DNA of 64,000 nt from Arthrobacter zhaoxinii (GCF_025244925.1 NZ_CP104275.1:2480001-2544000); one strand, 5' to 3'; positions 15,084 to 25,446 are shown, counted from the stretch's first letter. Numbers and translations: made by a program. The notes: a model not told the origin generated them from the letters alone.

Positions 15084-17852
15084 TTACTTGCGTCGTTTGG
15101 CTTTCTTGGCAGCGGACTTGTTACCGGTGGAGGCGGCCTTTCCCGCCGCCGGAGCGGACGGGTCCGCCGGCGCACTGCCGCGGGTCCGTTCCACCCTGGT
15201 CTCCACCCCGCCCTGGCTGTTTGGTGCGGTGAACTGCAGGCTGGCCGGCTGCTTCGGAGCTTCCAGGCCTGCCGCCTTGATGACCGGGGTGCCGACGACG
15301 CCGCGGGCATCCTTGACGCCGGACAGCGCAGTTGCTGCCGGGGCTGCGGGTTCGCTGACCTGCACGTCGGCGTTGAAGAGGTACCCGACGCTTTCCTCGC
15401 GGATGGACTCCATCATTGTCTGGAACATGACGAAACCTTCGCGCTGGTATTCCACCAGGGGATCGCGCTGGGCCATGGCCCTCAGCCCGATGCCTTCCTT
15501 GAGGTAGTCCATCTCGTACAGGTGCTCCTGCCACTTGCGTCCGATGACCGAGAGCACGACGCGCCGCTCCAGTTCCCGCATGGTGGCCGAGCCGAGGGCT
15601 TCCTCGCGGGCCTGGTAGGCCAGCTTCGCGTCGGACAGGATTTCATTGTGCAGGAACTCGCGGGAGAGCCTGGACCGGCCGCCGGCTTCCTCGACCACCT
15701 CGTCGATGGTGAGGCTGATCGGGTACAGCGTCTTGAGGTTGGTCCACAGCTGCTCGAGATCCCAGTCGTCGCCGTGGCCCTCCGCAGTCGCTTCGTTGAC
15801 GACGGCGGTGACGACGTCTTCCAGGAAGAAACCGATCTTCTCCTGCAGGTCGTCGCCTTCCAGGATGCGGCGGCGGTCGCCGTAGATGGCCTCGCGCTGG
15901 CGGTTCAGGACGTCGTCGTACTTCAGGACGTTCTTGCGCTGTTCGGCGTTGCGTCCTTCGACCTGTCCCTGCGCATTCTGGATTGCCTTGGACACCAGCT
16001 TCGATTCGAGGGCGACGTCGTCCGGCATGGACGAGCTGTTCATGATCCGCTCGGCGGCACCGGAGTTGAACAGGCGCATCAGGTCGTCGGTCAGCGACAG
16101 GTAGAAACGCGATTCGCCCGGATCGCCCTGGCGTCCGGACCGTCCGCGGAGCTGGTTGTCGATGCGGCGGGACTCGTGGCGTTCGGTGCCGAGCACGTAG
16201 AGCCCGCCGAGTTCGACCACTTCCTGCTGTTCGGCGGCGACGGCCTGGCGTGCCTTTTCGAGGGCGTCCGGCCAGGCCGCCTCATAATCCTCGGGGTTGT
16301 CGTTCGGGTCCAGCCCCCGCCGCTCCAGTTCGGCAATCGCGTTGAACTCCGCGTTGCCGCCGAGCATGATGTCGGTGCCGCGGCCTGCCATGTTGGTGGC
16401 TACCGTTACGGCGCCCTTGCGTCCTGCCTGCGCGACGATGGCGGCTTCACGTGCATGGTTCTTCGCGTTGAGGACTTCGTGCCGGATGCCTGCCTTGGCC
16501 AGCTGCTTGGAGAGGTACTCGCTCTTTTCCACGCTGGTGGTGCCGACCAGTACGGGCTGGCCGGACGCGTGGCGCTCGGCAATGTCCTTCACGACGGCGT
16601 CGAACTTTGCCACTTCGTTCTTGTAGATCAGGTCGGACTGGTCAATCCGGGCCATGGGCTTGTTCGTGGGGATGGGCACCACGCCGAGCTTGTAGGTGCT
16701 CATGAACTCGGCGGCCTCGGTTTCGGCCGTGCCGGTCATGCCGGCGAGCTTTTCGTAGAGGCGGAAGTAGTTCTGCAGGGTGACCGTGGCGAGGGTCTGG
16801 TTCTCGGCCTTGATGACCACCCCTTCCTTCGCCTCGATCGCCTGGTGCATGCCCTCGTTGTACCGGCGTCCGGCGAGGATACGGCCGGTGTGCTCGTCCA
16901 CGATCATGACTTCGCCGTTAAGGACCACGTAGTCCTTGTCCCGCTTGAAGAGTTCCTTGGCCTTGATGGCGTTGTTCAGGAAGCCGATCAGCGGGGTGTT
17001 CGCTGCCTCGTACAGGTTGGAGATGCCGAGGTAGTCCTCGACCTTCTCGATGCCCGGCTCGAGGATTCCGACGGTGCGCTTCTTCTCGTCCACCTCATAG
17101 TCGGTATCCAGCGTGAGCCGCTGGACAACCTTGGAGAACTCCGTGTACCACCGGTTCACGTCGCCGCTCGCCGCACCGGAAATGATCAGCGGGGTACGGG
17201 CCTCGTCAATGAGGATGGAGTCGACTTCGTCGACGATGGCGAAGTGGTGGCCGCGCTGCACGAGCTCGGCGGCGCTCCAGGCCATGTTGTCGCGGAGGTA
17301 GTCGAAACCGAACTCGTTGTTGGTTCCGTAGGTGATGTCGGCGGCGTACTGTTCACGCCGGGTGGCGGGGTCCTGGTTGGAGAGGATGCAGCCGCTGGTC
17401 ATCCCGAGGAAGCGGAACACGCGTCCCATCAGATCAGACTGGTACTCGGCCAGGTAGTCGTTGACGGTCACGATGTGGACGCCGCGTCCGGTCAGGGCGT
17501 TGAGGTAGGCCGGGGCGGTGGCCACCAGGGTCTTGCCTTCACCCGTTTTCATTTCGGCAATGTTGCCCAGGTGCAGGGCGGCGCCGCCCATCAGCTGGAC
17601 ATCGAAGTGCCGCATGCCGAGGGTTCGTCCGGCTGCCTCGCGGACGGCGGCAAAAGCTTCGGGAAGGAGATCGTCGAGCGACTCACCATTGTTGTAGCGC
17701 TCTTTGAGGCGGTCCGTTTCACCCCTGAGTTCGGCATCGGTCATGCCCTTGAACTCGTCCTCGAGCACGTTGATCGCGTCGGCGTAGTTACGCAGTGTCT
17801 TCAGCGTCTTCTTGTCGCCGGTACGAAGAACTCGTTCGAGTAGTGATGCCAC
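15084..17852 (-). CDS. secA: Preprotein translocase ATPase SecA (SecA1)
   Basis: 922 residues. SecA drives unfolded preproteins through SecYEG at the membrane. Visible features are Walker A MKTGEGKT (residues 101-108), the DEAD-like [16 protein letters not shown], the preprotein-binding region, [13 protein letters not shown] and [21 protein letters not shown] of helicase motif VI, and the helical scaffold domain. The C-terminus is Ala/Lys-rich (KKAKRRK) and lacks the zinc-binding cysteines of E. coli SecA, which is usual in Actinobacteria. The GTG start has GGGAGCA about 7 nt upstream. It is monocistronic or the first gene of a short unit, convergent with the Rv3235-family gene. Confidence 0.98.
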   Translation of the reverse strand: MASLLERVLRTGDKKTLKTLRNYADAINVLEDEFKGMTDAELRGETDRLKERYNNGESLDDLLPEAFAAVREAAGRTLGMRHFDVQLMGGAALHLGNIAEMKTGEGKTLVATAPAYLNALTGRGVHIVTVNDYLAEYQSDLMGRVFRFLGMTSGCILSNQDPATRREQYAADITYGTNNEFGFDYLRDNMAWSAAELVQRGHHFAIVDEVDSILIDEARTPLIISGAASGDVNRWYTEFSKVVQRLTLDTDYEVDEKKRTVGILEPGIEKVEDYLGISNLYEAANTPLIGFLNNAIKAKELFKRDKDYVVLNGEVMIVDEHTGRILAGRRYNEGMHQAIEAKEGVVIKAENQTLATVTLQNYFRLYEKLAGMTGTAETEAAEFMSTYKLGVVPIPTNKPMARIDQSDLIYKNEVAKFDAVVKDIAERHASGQPVLVGTTSVEKSEYLSKQLAKAGIRHEVLNAKNHAREAAIVAQAGRKGAVTVATNMAGRGTDIMLGGNAEFNAIAELERRGLDPNDNPEDYEAAWPDALEKARQAVAAEQQEVVELGGLYVLGTERHESRRIDNQLRGRSGRQGDPGESRFYLSLTDDLMRLFNSGAAERIMNSSSMPDDVALESKLVSKAIQNAQGQVEGRNAEQRKNVLKYDDVLNRQREAIYGDRRRILEGDDLQEKIGFFLEDVVTAVVNEATAEGHGDDWDLEQLWTNLKTLYPISLTIDEVVEEAGGRSRLSREFLHNEILSDAKLAYQAREEALGSATMRELERRVVLSVIGRKWQEHLYEMDYLKEGIGLRAMAQRDPLVEYQREGFVMFQTMMESIREESVGYLFNADVQVSEPAAPAATALSGVKDARGVVGTPVIKAAGLEAPKQPASLQFTAPNSQGGVETRVERTRGSAPADPSAPAAGKAASTGNKSAAKKAKRRK

Positions 17853-17941
17853 TGATTTGCTCCCAATCTAGTTGCCGAAATCTGGCGTCCTCAGTCTACG
17901 TGAGAGACGTACCGTGACGGTCCGCCGTTCCCTTATGACTG

Positions 17942-19156
17942 TTATTCCCTGCATACTGCCAGCTTCAGGGCGGGAGCCAGGTCTCCCATGGGCTTCACCA
18001 TAATCTGCCCGAGCCCCAGCCACTCTGCCATGAGCCGCAGCTCCGCAGCGAGTTGACGCGCCGTATGCGGGGGCGCCCCGGGTTCCGAAAAGGCTGCCTG
18101 AACAAGCAGCATACCCGCGGCGCGGTTCGCTTTGAGGTCCACTCTGGCAACGAGTTCCTCCCCCAGCAGGAACGGAAGCACATAGTAGCCGTACCGGCGG
18201 GCGGCAAGCGGGGTATAGATTTCGATCCGGTAGTGGAAGCCGAAGAGCTCCTCGAGCCTGCGCCGCTCGAAAATCAGCGAATCGAACGGACTGAGCAGCG
18301 CCTGCCCGGACACGGTCCGCGGAACCACTGCTTCCGCGTGCAGATACGCCGGCTGCCGCCAGCCGGCCACTTCCACCCGTTCGAGAATGCCCTTCCCGGC
18401 CAGGATCTCGGCGGCGACTGCGGTCTCACGCTGCTGCAGACGGAAATAATCGGCAAGCCCCCGAACCGTCGCGATGCCGTGTGCCCGTGCTGCAACCTCG
18501 GTCAGGCGCAGCACGGCCTGCTCGGGATCGGATGGTTCCAGCGCCGCTGCGCCCGCCGGATGGACTGCCGGAGTAGGTGCGTACAACCGCTCGAACTGCG
18601 GTGTCCGTCCCGCGGAGCTGATCAGCCCGGCGGCAAAAAGATCCTCCAGGACGCGCTTGGCGGCATTCCAGTTCCAGCCCCAGTCCGAGGTATCCCGTAC
18701 CTTGCTGTGTCCCAGGAGCTCCACGACCTGGCGGGAGGTCAGGGGCTTGCCCGCGGTCTCGAGATGGCCGAGGATCCGTTCCCGAAGGTCCTCTGCCAGC
18801 GCCGGCGGCAGGGAGTGGGCGGTCATCCAGGTGCGTCGTTGGACGGCGCGCAGATCCGCAAAGAGTTCAGGCCGGACAAAGCTTGCCTCATGGGCCCAGT
18901 ATTCGACCATCCGGCGGGGACGGCGGGTCCCCAGCCGGTCCAGGAGCGCCTGGTCGTACGGCCCCAGCCGGGAAAACAGCGGCAGGTAATGGCTGCGCGC
19001 CAGGACGTTCACGGAGTCGATCTGCAGCAGGGCAAGCCGCTCAAAGGTACGGCCCACCTGCCTTGCGCTAACAAGGCCGGCGGGCCGCACCCTGGCCAGT
19101 CCCTGCGCCGCCAGCGCTGTACGGCGGGCCTGGCGGAGGGAGAGCTGGGTTTTCAT
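17942..19156 (-). CDS. YcaQ/AlkX-type winged-helix DNA glycosylase (HTH_42)
   Basis: 404 residues of the HTH_42 family, which unhooks interstrand crosslinks or removes bulky alkylated bases from DNA. The catalytic QxD motif typical of the YcaQ/AlkX branch is visible as LLQIDSVNVL (Gln45, Asp47); the AlkZ branch has QxQ instead. Tandem winged helices follow (for example GHSKVRDTSDWGWNWNAAKRVLEDLFAAGLI), and the C-terminal part has FDSLIFERRRLEELFGFHYRIEIYTP. ATG 19156 has TAGGAT ending 6 nt upstream, so it is probably leaderless with its own promoter inside the 27-bp gap after hpf. Confidence 0.88.
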   Translation of the reverse strand: MKTQLSLRQARRTALAAQGLARVRPAGLVSARQVGRTFERLALLQIDSVNVLARSHYLPLFSRLGPYDQALLDRLGTRRPRRMVEYWAHEASFVRPELFADLRAVQRRTWMTAHSLPPALAEDLRERILGHLETAGKPLTSRQVVELLGHSKVRDTSDWGWNWNAAKRVLEDLFAAGLISSAGRTPQFERLYAPTPAVHPAGAAALEPSDPEQAVLRLTEVAARAHGIATVRGLADYFRLQQRETAVAAEILAGKGILERVEVAGWRQPAYLHAEAVVPRTVSGQALLSPFDSLIFERRRLEELFGFHYRIEIYTPLAARRYGYYVLPFLLGEELVARVDLKANRAAGMLLVQAAFSEPGAPPHTARQLAAELRLMAEWLGLGQIMVKPMGDLAPALKLAVCRE

Positions 19157-19162
19157 CCCCTC

Positions 19163-19168
19163 ATCCTA
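19163..19168 (-). promoter_or_regulatory. -10 hexamer TAGGAT of a leaderless promoter
   Basis: TAGGAT, 6-nt spacer GAGGGG, then ATG 19156 on the minus strand. The G-run could also pass for a weak ribosome-binding site, but it abuts the ATG. Confidence 0.5.
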
Positions 19169-19183
19169 GGGGGCGTTGACTGG

Positions 19184-19909
19184 TCAGGCGGTTGCGCGGT
19201 CATCCGTGGGGGTTTCCGCCACACGGTAACCGCGGATTTCCTCCCGGGGTTCTTCTGCGCCGTCGGCGCACTTCGAGTCCAGGGTGATGACCCCGTAGGT
19301 CCAGCCGCGGCGGCGGTACACCACCGATGGCGCACCGGTGGCGGAATCCACAAACAGGTAGAAGTCGTGGCCGACCATCTCCATATTGTCCACGGCGTCG
19401 TCAAGGCTCATGGGGGCACCCGGGAAAACCTTGCGCCGGATCAATACGGGGCACTCGCCGGTGTCTTCGTCTGCTGCCGCGTCCTCGGCGTCGTTCTCGC
19501 GTTCCTCTGCGGCCGCAGCGACCTGCGCGTAGAGCGGTTCGGAGGTGCTCACGGGACCAAGATCAGCGGTGGCAACCCGGACGGGTATCGGTGCGTGGCG
19601 CCCGTGGTGCACCTTGCGCCTGTCACTTGCCCGACGCAGCCGTTCCAGCAGCTTCCCGTATGCGAGGTCGAACGCCGCGAACTTGTCTCCGGATGTTGCC
19701 TCGGCACGGATGATGGGACCACGTCCGGTGACCGTGATTTCCACGGTGAGGGCGCTGTCTGCGTCCCGGACGTTACCCTGCTTCGTGACCCTGGCCTCCA
19801 CCCGCTGGACTTTGTCGCCGAGCGCCTCCACTTTGCCGATCTTCTCTTCGGCGTACTCGCGGAACCGGTCTGATACTGCAACGTTACGTCCGCTGATCAT
19901 GAATTCCAT
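19184..19909 (-). CDS. hpf: Long-form ribosome hibernation promoting factor
   Basis: 241 residues. The N-terminal S30AE domain (MEFMISGRNVAVSDRFREYAEEKIGKVE...) binds the 30S decoding region. The C-terminal domain (DFYLFVDSATGAPSVVYRRRGWTYGVITL) mediates dimerisation of two 30S subunits into 100S ribosomes in resting cells. A charged linker rich in Glu/Asp joins them. I chose ATG 19909 because GGAGGG lies 4-5 nt before it; ATG 19900 is a second option. It follows comF by about 125 nt, long enough for its own promoter. The comF-hpf-secA neighbourhood is conserved in Actinobacteria. Confidence 0.93.
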   Translation of the reverse strand: MEFMISGRNVAVSDRFREYAEEKIGKVEALGDKVQRVEARVTKQGNVRDADSALTVEITVTGRGPIIRAEATSGDKFAAFDLAYGKLLERLRRASDRRKVHHGRHAPIPVRVATADLGPVSTSEPLYAQVAAAAEERENDAEDAAADEDTGECPVLIRRKVFPGAPMSLDDAVDNMEMVGHDFYLFVDSATGAPSVVYRRRGWTYGVITLDSKCADGAEEPREEIRGYRVAETPTDDRATA

Positions 19910-20035
19910 GGTGCCCTCCAATAGATTTCGGTGACACAACAACGGCCGCTGTCAGTTGCCTTCGCGACCGTTGCCGCAGGATAGCCCCGCTACTTGAAGC
20001 TATCCATACTCAACACGTTAGATCACCGCCGAACT

Positions 20036-21004
20036 TTATTCACGTCTCGCGATTCCGTTTCCACCACCCGCGCCGAGCACCCCCGGAACAGCAGGAAAAG
20101 CGGGGCCAGTGTTACGCGAGGGGGCCGGTGTGGCTGCTATGACCGCCGCGCCCAGGACCTTTGCCCCTGCCGCGCGCAGCGCCCGAACGGTCTCCGCGAT
20201 GGTGGCACCCGTGGTCAGCACGTCGTCCAGCACCAGGCAGTGGACCCCGGCAAGCGCTCCGGACGGACCGGCGGTCATGGTGCCGCGCACGTTGCGCCGC
20301 CGAGCACTGCGGCCGAGTCCCTTTTGCGGACCCGGAGACCGCGGTGCACCGGGACCGGGCCTGCCCGGCCCCCAGGCCCCTTCGTTCCACAGCCGCTGCA
20401 GTGCTCCCGCCGGGCCGTGCCCTTTTGCCGGGGAGACCAGGGACGCTACCGTGCAGCCGGCGGGCAGCAGCCGGCGGTGCCGGACCCGCTTCAGCAGCAG
20501 CATCAGCGGAACGTAGCCGCGTTTTCTACGCGAGGCTCCGGTGCCGGGAACCGGAACCAGGACCAGCGGATGAACCACTGCCGTCTGCCGCACCTCCAGC
20601 ACCGCAGCCTGCAGGACACCCGCCAGCACCGGGGCCAGGAACCCGGCCAGGTCGGTGTGCCCCCGGTTCTTGAAGGCCAGCAGGGTCCGGGCCAGGCCGC
20701 CTGAGTACGGTCCCGCCGCCATAACGGGCAGCGGGGTAAAGGAGTCAGTGTCCTCCGGCGCAGGCCGCGGCAGCACCGGCTCCGCCGCAGGAAGGGCGTC
20801 CGCACCCTCCTGGGCAGGGTATGGATGCAGCGTGCCGCGGCGGATCCGTACAGCACATGCACTGCACAGCGAACTGTCCGGGGCGCCGCACACCACGCAG
20901 GAAACCGGAGCCAGCACGGCGGCCAGCCCGGCCGCTGCTGCGGCGAACCTCTGTCCCGTCCGGGAATACAGCAGCCGGTCCAGCTGCCCTGGCGGTGTGT
21001 CCAT
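20036..21004 (-). CDS. ComF-family phosphoribosyltransferase-like protein
   Basis: 322 residues, longer than the usual 220-260. An N-terminal zinc ribbon is visible as CVVCGAP..SLCSAC, followed by the family motif GLARTLLAFKNRGH. The C-terminal PRPP-binding loop is CLVLDDVLTTGATIAETVRALRAAG. An Arg/Gly/Pro-rich insertion of about 40 residues (around PGRPGPGAPRSPGP) separates the last two parts and accounts for the extra length. ComF supports DNA uptake in naturally competent bacteria; no competence genes are nearby. ATG 21004 has GGAGAG directly adjacent; longer frames to 21220 would overlap lpqB. It is probably the fourth gene of mtrA-mtrB-lpqB-comF. Confidence 0.85.
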   Translation of the reverse strand: MDTPPGQLDRLLYSRTGQRFAAAAAGLAAVLAPVSCVVCGAPDSSLCSACAVRIRRGTLHPYPAQEGADALPAAEPVLPRPAPEDTDSFTPLPVMAAGPYSGGLARTLLAFKNRGHTDLAGFLAPVLAGVLQAAVLEVRQTAVVHPLVLVPVPGTGASRRKRGYVPLMLLLKRVRHRRLLPAGCTVASLVSPAKGHGPAGALQRLWNEGAWGPGRPGPGAPRSPGPQKGLGRSARRRNVRGTMTAGPSGALAGVHCLVLDDVLTTGATIAETVRALRAAGAKVLGAAVIAATPAPSRNTGPAFPAVPGVLGAGGGNGIARRE

Positions 21005-21116
21005 CTCTCCAGCGTGGACCGGCGGAACCCGGCAGCACACCGGCGCCGCCGGATCCGGGGACTGCTGCTGCCGGCCCGCCGTCGTTGTTCCGTTGTGGAG
21101 GAAAGGAACTCCTGCG

Positions 21117-22844
21117 TCAGCCCGGGAAGGCCGGGTCCCGTGTTCCTTCGGTCCGGAGTGACCAGCTGCTCCCGACTTTGTTGAAGATGCCCTCTTCCGT
21201 CTGGATAAAGATGTCCTCAATGCCGTTTCCGGCGCTCAGGCCCGCGATTCCTTCCTTCGGGGAAAGCAGTTCAGATTCACGGCCCGGACCAAGGATCACC
21301 GGAGCAGCTTCCTCTGCGCCTGCCTGCACCGCAACCACGGTGTCCTCCGAGACCCACTTGGCCCGGTTCACGACCCCGGCTTTCGAAGGCACCTGGAGTT
21401 TCATCGGTACCGTGAGGGAAAGGGGAACCCCTTCGGGTGAACGGACGACGCCGGCAATCATCACTTCACTGCGCCCGTCCTGGTTGGCAACAACCAGTGC
21501 CCGGGTGCCGTCCCTGGAAATCCGGAGTTCGGTCACCGTCAGCCCCTCCAGCCAAGGTGCCGTGAGGACCGCGGCGGAACTGCGGTCCCCTCCGAACGGT
21601 ACGGCGAAGACCTGTGAACCGGTGCCCGAGGGCTGGGAAGTCCAGACCCACCGGCCCGGATCCACGCTCGGCGGCGTAAACTTTTCGGCGTCCGCGGCCA
21701 CACGGACATCCTGCCCGGTTCCGGTGATCAGCAAAGTGTCCTTCCGATTGTCCAGGAACGCGATCACCGATCCATCCTCAAACATGGCGGGATCCCGGGG
21801 ACCGTATTCAGCCACTGAAGGAACATCCCCGATGGGCTCGGGACCGTCGGCGTAGTACGCCAGTTCGCCCTCGTTGACCACAATCTGGGTGGCACCGGCG
21901 GAGGGATCCGCCACAGCGGACTCCAGCTCCCCGCTGCCCTTGCCGAGGTCCACGTCCCGCTGGTCCACCGTCATCTTCACGGAAGTAACGTTGTTCAGGC
22001 GCAGGTTCTGTTTAAGCTGCTGCACCATTTGCTGGCGGTTCAGGTCGCTTGAGTCCAGAAGCGAGTCTGCTACGAAATCCACGACAGCCTCCCCGGACGC
22101 CACGGGGACAGCATCGCGGGCCAGGGTTGTCCCGGCCGGAAAGGCACTGACGACGGCGCCCTGCAGGTACGGCGCGGGACCGACGAGCAGCTCCTTGACA
22201 ATGTTGGCGGCAATGCCGGCGCGCTGGATAAACCATCGGGTATCCGGCACCCAGTACTCGTAATCGCTCGAATAGAAGTAGAGGTTGTGGTCGGTGAAGA
22301 GCGCGGGGAAACTTGCCAGGGACACCATGATTCCATCCGGCACCGCGCTAAGCCGCCGCTGTCCCTCTACCTCTTCCAGCCGCACGGGGAACGTTTCGGT
22401 AGTGCCGTCCGGAGCGTCCGTGCGGATGCCCCGGGCATCCACGCTGCCGTGCACTTCCAGCTGGATCTGGAACAGGTCCGGTTCCGGCATGGCCACGATG
22501 CGCGAGGACCGGTAGATGGTCACCCGTTCCGTAGGCGCCCAGGTGTCCGCCAGTTCCGGAGCCAGGAACTGGCGGGCAACGCTGTAGTCATCCACCGCGC
22601 CCTTACCCGCTTCGATGAAACCCTGGATGATGTCCTGCGGCGAGGCATCCTCGGCGGGACCTTCCGGCGAGAAGACGGCGTCTTCCCCGGTGTCCCCGTT
22701 GTGCTCGGCCGCGGCTGTGCCGACCGGCCCGACGGTGGGTATCGATGAGCAGCCGGCCAGCACGAGGACGGCGCTGAGCCACAGAACCAGCATCTTCCCG
22801 GGACGCCTCATCCGCGGCTTGGCCTGCATGTTCCTTCTAGGCAT
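21117..22844 (-). CDS. lpqB: Lipoprotein LpqB
   Basis: 575 residues, near the mycobacterial length. A basic N-terminus and hydrophobic stretch end in the lipobox VLAGC, followed by SSIPTVGPVGTA. Then come a GerMN-type domain and a C-terminal region of repeated beta strands resembling a propeller (for example GRWVWTSQPSGTGSQVFAVPFGGD). LpqB is an outer-face partner of the MtrAB two-component system and tunes MtrB signalling (established in mycobacteria). ATG 22844 overlaps the mtrB stop by 8 nt, so translation is coupled. Confidence 0.93.
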   Translation of the reverse strand: MPRRNMQAKPRMRRPGKMLVLWLSAVLVLAGCSSIPTVGPVGTAAAEHNGDTGEDAVFSPEGPAEDASPQDIIQGFIEAGKGAVDDYSVARQFLAPELADTWAPTERVTIYRSSRIVAMPEPDLFQIQLEVHGSVDARGIRTDAPDGTTETFPVRLEEVEGQRRLSAVPDGIMVSLASFPALFTDHNLYFYSSDYEYWVPDTRWFIQRAGIAANIVKELLVGPAPYLQGAVVSAFPAGTTLARDAVPVASGEAVVDFVADSLLDSSDLNRQQMVQQLKQNLRLNNVTSVKMTVDQRDVDLGKGSGELESAVADPSAGATQIVVNEGELAYYADGPEPIGDVPSVAEYGPRDPAMFEDGSVIAFLDNRKDTLLITGTGQDVRVAADAEKFTPPSVDPGRWVWTSQPSGTGSQVFAVPFGGDRSSAAVLTAPWLEGLTVTELRISRDGTRALVVANQDGRSEVMIAGVVRSPEGVPLSLTVPMKLQVPSKAGVVNRAKWVSEDTVVAVQAGAEEAAPVILGPGRESELLSPKEGIAGLSAGNGIEDIFIQTEEGIFNKVGSSWSLRTEGTRDPAFPG

Positions 22845-24576
22845 CAGTTCCCTCTTCCCCGGCCGGTGCAGCCGCGGTGAGCGCGCGGGGTCCGGCAACG
22901 ATATCGCGGGGTGACAGGGGCACCGGAGACGTCTCGAATCCCGTGCCGTGGCGGCGGGGAAGCGTCAGCCGGAAGCACGAGCCGTTTCCGGGCTCACCCC
23001 AGGCCTCAAGCCAGCCGCTGTGCAGGCGCGTGTCTTCGGTGGCGATGGACAGGCCCAGCCCGCTGCCGCCGGTGGTGCGTGCACGCGCCGGATCCGCCCT
23101 CCAGAAGCGGTCGAAGACATGCCCGGCGGCCTCCTCGGTCATCCCGATGCCGTGGTCCCGGACCGCTATGCCTACGGCGTCTTCGGAAGCTGCTATGGCA
23201 ATCTCGATGGGTTCTCCTTCGCCGTGTTCCAGCGCGTTTACCAACAGGTTACGCAGGATCCGTTCGATCCGGCGCGGATCGGCGTCGACCACGCAGCTCG
23301 ACTCCTTGGACACCACAAGAACCTCGGATCCGCAGTTGTTCGCGAGCGGTTCGGTCGCGTCAATGACGTCACGGACAATATGGAAAACATCGGTGGGTTC
23401 CAGATCGAGGACAGCCGCACCGGCGTCGAACCGGGAGATCTCCAGCAGATCGGCCAGCAGCGCCTGGAAGCGTTCCACCTGGTGGTAGAGCAGTTCCGTG
23501 GAGCGCCGGTACATGGGATCGAAGCTCTCACGCGCATCGTAGAGAACCTCCGCGGCCATGCGCACCGTGGTGAGCGGGGTACGCAGCTCATGGGAGACGT
23601 CGGAAACAAAGACCTGCTGCATCCGGGACAGCGTGGCCAGCTGTGTGATCTGGTCCTGCAGCGTGCCGGCCATGTGGTTGAACGACGCCGCCAGCCGCGC
23701 TACTTCGTCCTCGCCCTTGACCTCCATGCGCTCCTGCAGTTCGCCCGCAGCCAGCTTCTCCGAAACGGCTGCTGCGTCGCTGACCGCTCCCAGCCCCGCC
23801 TTGGTCACGATCCATGCGATGGTGCCGCTGATGGCGAGCAGGAGGAAGCCTGCAATCCAGAGAATCCGGTGGATATCGTCGAGGGTTTCCTGCATCGAAT
23901 GCAGGTCATAGATGAGGTAGAGGGCATATTCGGAGCTGTCCGGCGGCAGCGTGACCTTGGTGCCGAAGGCAATGCCGGGTTCCCCGTTGGCGAGTTCCAG
24001 CGGCGACCAGAACACGTAATCCGTCTCGGACTCTGAGGCCTCGCTTGCCACCACGGCGTCGCTGAGTGCTACGGGAATGCCGTTTGCAGTGATTTTTCCA
24101 CTGTTCACCGAGGAGATGTACAGGGGATCCTGCGTCGGCAGCGGGGTGAGCAGGTAGGTCCGCTGGGCATCCGCGCCCTGTCCCTCCAGCAGCGGCAGGG
24201 TGTCCATGACCAGCCGGTCGGTGCTTTCCCGGTCGCTGGCGGCGGTGTTCCGGAAATTGTCCTTCACATTGGCCAGGCCCGCCGTCGCTTCGGGCCGGAA
24301 CTGGGCCAGCCGCTCTTCGTACAGCGAACCGGCAATCTGGTGCGAGAGGAACGCACCGATACCGGCGCCCGCCAGGGCCACGAGCAGGAGCGTGGAAACA
24401 ATGGTCTTGAACTGCAGCGACCGGCGCCACTGACGGGCTATGCGGTGAAAAGTGGCCCGGCGGAAGGCATCGCGCAGGCGCAGCAGAGCCTGCAGCGACG
24501 AGGAGACTTTCGGGTTCCCGGCCATCCCGGCCAGGAACCCCGGCAACTTAGCTCTGGCCGGCTTTATATCCGACAC
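22837..24576 (-). CDS. mtrB: Sensor histidine kinase MtrB
   Basis: 579 residues. Two membrane helices (about 57-77 and 238-260) flank an extracytoplasmic sensor region of about 160 residues. A HAMP domain (about 260-312) and a HisKA motif VSDVSHELRTPLTTVR follow, with phospho-acceptor His329. The HATPase domain has NLLVNALEHGEG, VRDHGIGM and TGGSGLGLSIA. MtrB phosphorylates MtrA and couples cell-wall state to division and peptidoglycan hydrolase genes in Actinobacteria. The start is GTG. The first 29 nt overlap the 3' end of mtrA, so the pair is translationally coupled. Confidence 0.95.
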   Translation of the reverse strand: MSDIKPARAKLPGFLAGMAGNPKVSSSLQALLRLRDAFRRATFHRIARQWRRSLQFKTIVSTLLLVALAGAGIGAFLSHQIAGSLYEERLAQFRPEATAGLANVKDNFRNTAASDRESTDRLVMDTLPLLEGQGADAQRTYLLTPLPTQDPLYISSVNSGKITANGIPVALSDAVVASEASESETDYVFWSPLELANGEPGIAFGTKVTLPPDSSEYALYLIYDLHSMQETLDDIHRILWIAGFLLLAISGTIAWIVTKAGLGAVSDAAAVSEKLAAGELQERMEVKGEDEVARLAASFNHMAGTLQDQITQLATLSRMQQVFVSDVSHELRTPLTTVRMAAEVLYDARESFDPMYRRSTELLYHQVERFQALLADLLEISRFDAGAAVLDLEPTDVFHIVRDVIDATEPLANNCGSEVLVVSKESSCVVDADPRRIERILRNLLVNALEHGEGEPIEIAIAASEDAVGIAVRDHGIGMTEEAAGHVFDRFWRADPARARTTGGSGLGLSIATEDTRLHSGWLEAWGEPGNGSCFRLTLPRRHGTGFETSPVPLSPRDIVAGPRALTAAAPAGEEGTDA

Positions 24577-25225
24577 CGCGCACCGTCAGTACAATCTCGG
24601 GTGCTTCGGGGTCGCGTTCAATCTTGGAGCGGAGCCTCTGCACATGCACATTCACCAGCCGCGTGTCCGCGGCATGGCGGTATCCCCAGACCTGCTCCAA
24701 CAGCATCTCGCGGGTGAAAACCTGCCAGGGCTTGCGGGCCAGGGCCACCAGCAGGTCAAATTCCAGCGGCGTCAGTGAAATGCTGTCGCTGCCCCGCGTC
24801 ACGGAGTGGCCTGCAACGTCGATGGAGACTTCGCCGATCCGCAGGGTTTCCGGCGATTTCTGGTCGCCCGGGCGCAGCCGGGCACGGACCCGCGCCACCA
24901 GCTCTGCGGGTTTGAAGGGCTTGGGCACGTAGTCGTCCGCACCCGATTCCAGGCCGCGGACGACGTCGGACGTATCGGATTTGGCGGTGAGCATCACGAT
25001 GGGGGTGTCGGACTCGCCGCGGATCTGCCGGCACACTTCGATTCCGTCGATGCCGGGAAGCATCAGGTCAAGCAGGACCAGATCCGGCTTGCTGTTGCGG
25101 AACACTTCCAGCGCTGAGGAGCCGTCGGCGCAGAACACCGGGTCAAACCCGTCGTTACGCAGCACGATTCCGATCATCTCGGCGAGTGCTTCGTCGTCGT
25201 CTACGACCAGTATGCGTGCCTTCAT
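24548..25225 (-). CDS. mtrA: Response regulator MtrA (OmpR family)
   Basis: 225 residues. The receiver domain has acidic pocket residues VVDDDEA, phospho-acceptor Asp53 (LLDLMLPG) and the KPFKP lysine near residue 102. The OmpR-type winged helix contains SLTPLEFDLLVALARKPWQVFTREMLLEQVWGY and ends VRGVGYKAGQ. In actinomycetes MtrA is an essential or major regulator of cell-wall and developmental genes. ATG 25225 is preceded by AGGGAG with a 2-nt gap; the longer frame from 25306 adds low-quality sequence. It is the first gene of mtrA-mtrB-lpqB, divergent from the MoxR cluster. Confidence 0.97.
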   Translation of the reverse strand: MKARILVVDDDEALAEMIGIVLRNDGFDPVFCADGSSALEVFRNSKPDLVLLDLMLPGIDGIEVCRQIRGESDTPIVMLTAKSDTSDVVRGLESGADDYVPKPFKPAELVARVRARLRPGDQKSPETLRIGEVSIDVAGHSVTRGSDSISLTPLEFDLLVALARKPWQVFTREMLLEQVWGYRHAADTRLVNVHVQRLRSKIERDPEAPEIVLTVRGVGYKAGQS

Positions 25226-25398
25226 AACTCCCTGTTTTCGCTGCTTGCTTCCACGCCCGCCGCTGCGCGCGTGCCGCAGCAGTCCTGACGGCTGCCGCTC
25301 CCCCACGGCGTGCCAATGCCGCCTAAGTTAATCCCTATCATCCTAAGGGACACAAACGGCGCCACGGCTCGCCGGGTGCTGTTTGGGCGGAGCATCAC

Positions 25399-25404
25399 TA
25401 TAGT
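25399..25404 (+). promoter_or_regulatory. Probable -10 (TATAGT) for the membrane/MoxR operon
   Basis: TATAGT lies 43 nt before ATG 25447 in the 221-bp divergent region shared with mtrA. The matching -35 is poor. The same region holds TCCCT(N9)AGGGA at 25332-25350, which could bind a regulator. Confidence 0.35.
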
Positions 25405-25446
25405 CGAGGTAATAAACGCGAGCGCCTGCGGGGGAAACGGGTCAAA

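Noticed and set aside
15084..15200. Missing SecA zinc finger as a truncation
   Set aside because: Actinobacterial SecA1 normally lacks the C-terminal zinc-binding cysteines, and the overall length is normal.
15522..17843. 773-codon open frame opposite secA
   Set aside because: It is antisense to a certain gene, low in recognisable structure, and again explained by codon bias.
21005..21220. Extended N-terminus for the comF-like protein
   Set aside because: The extra 72 codons overlap lpqB and lack family signal; ATG 21004 just before the zinc ribbon is preferred.
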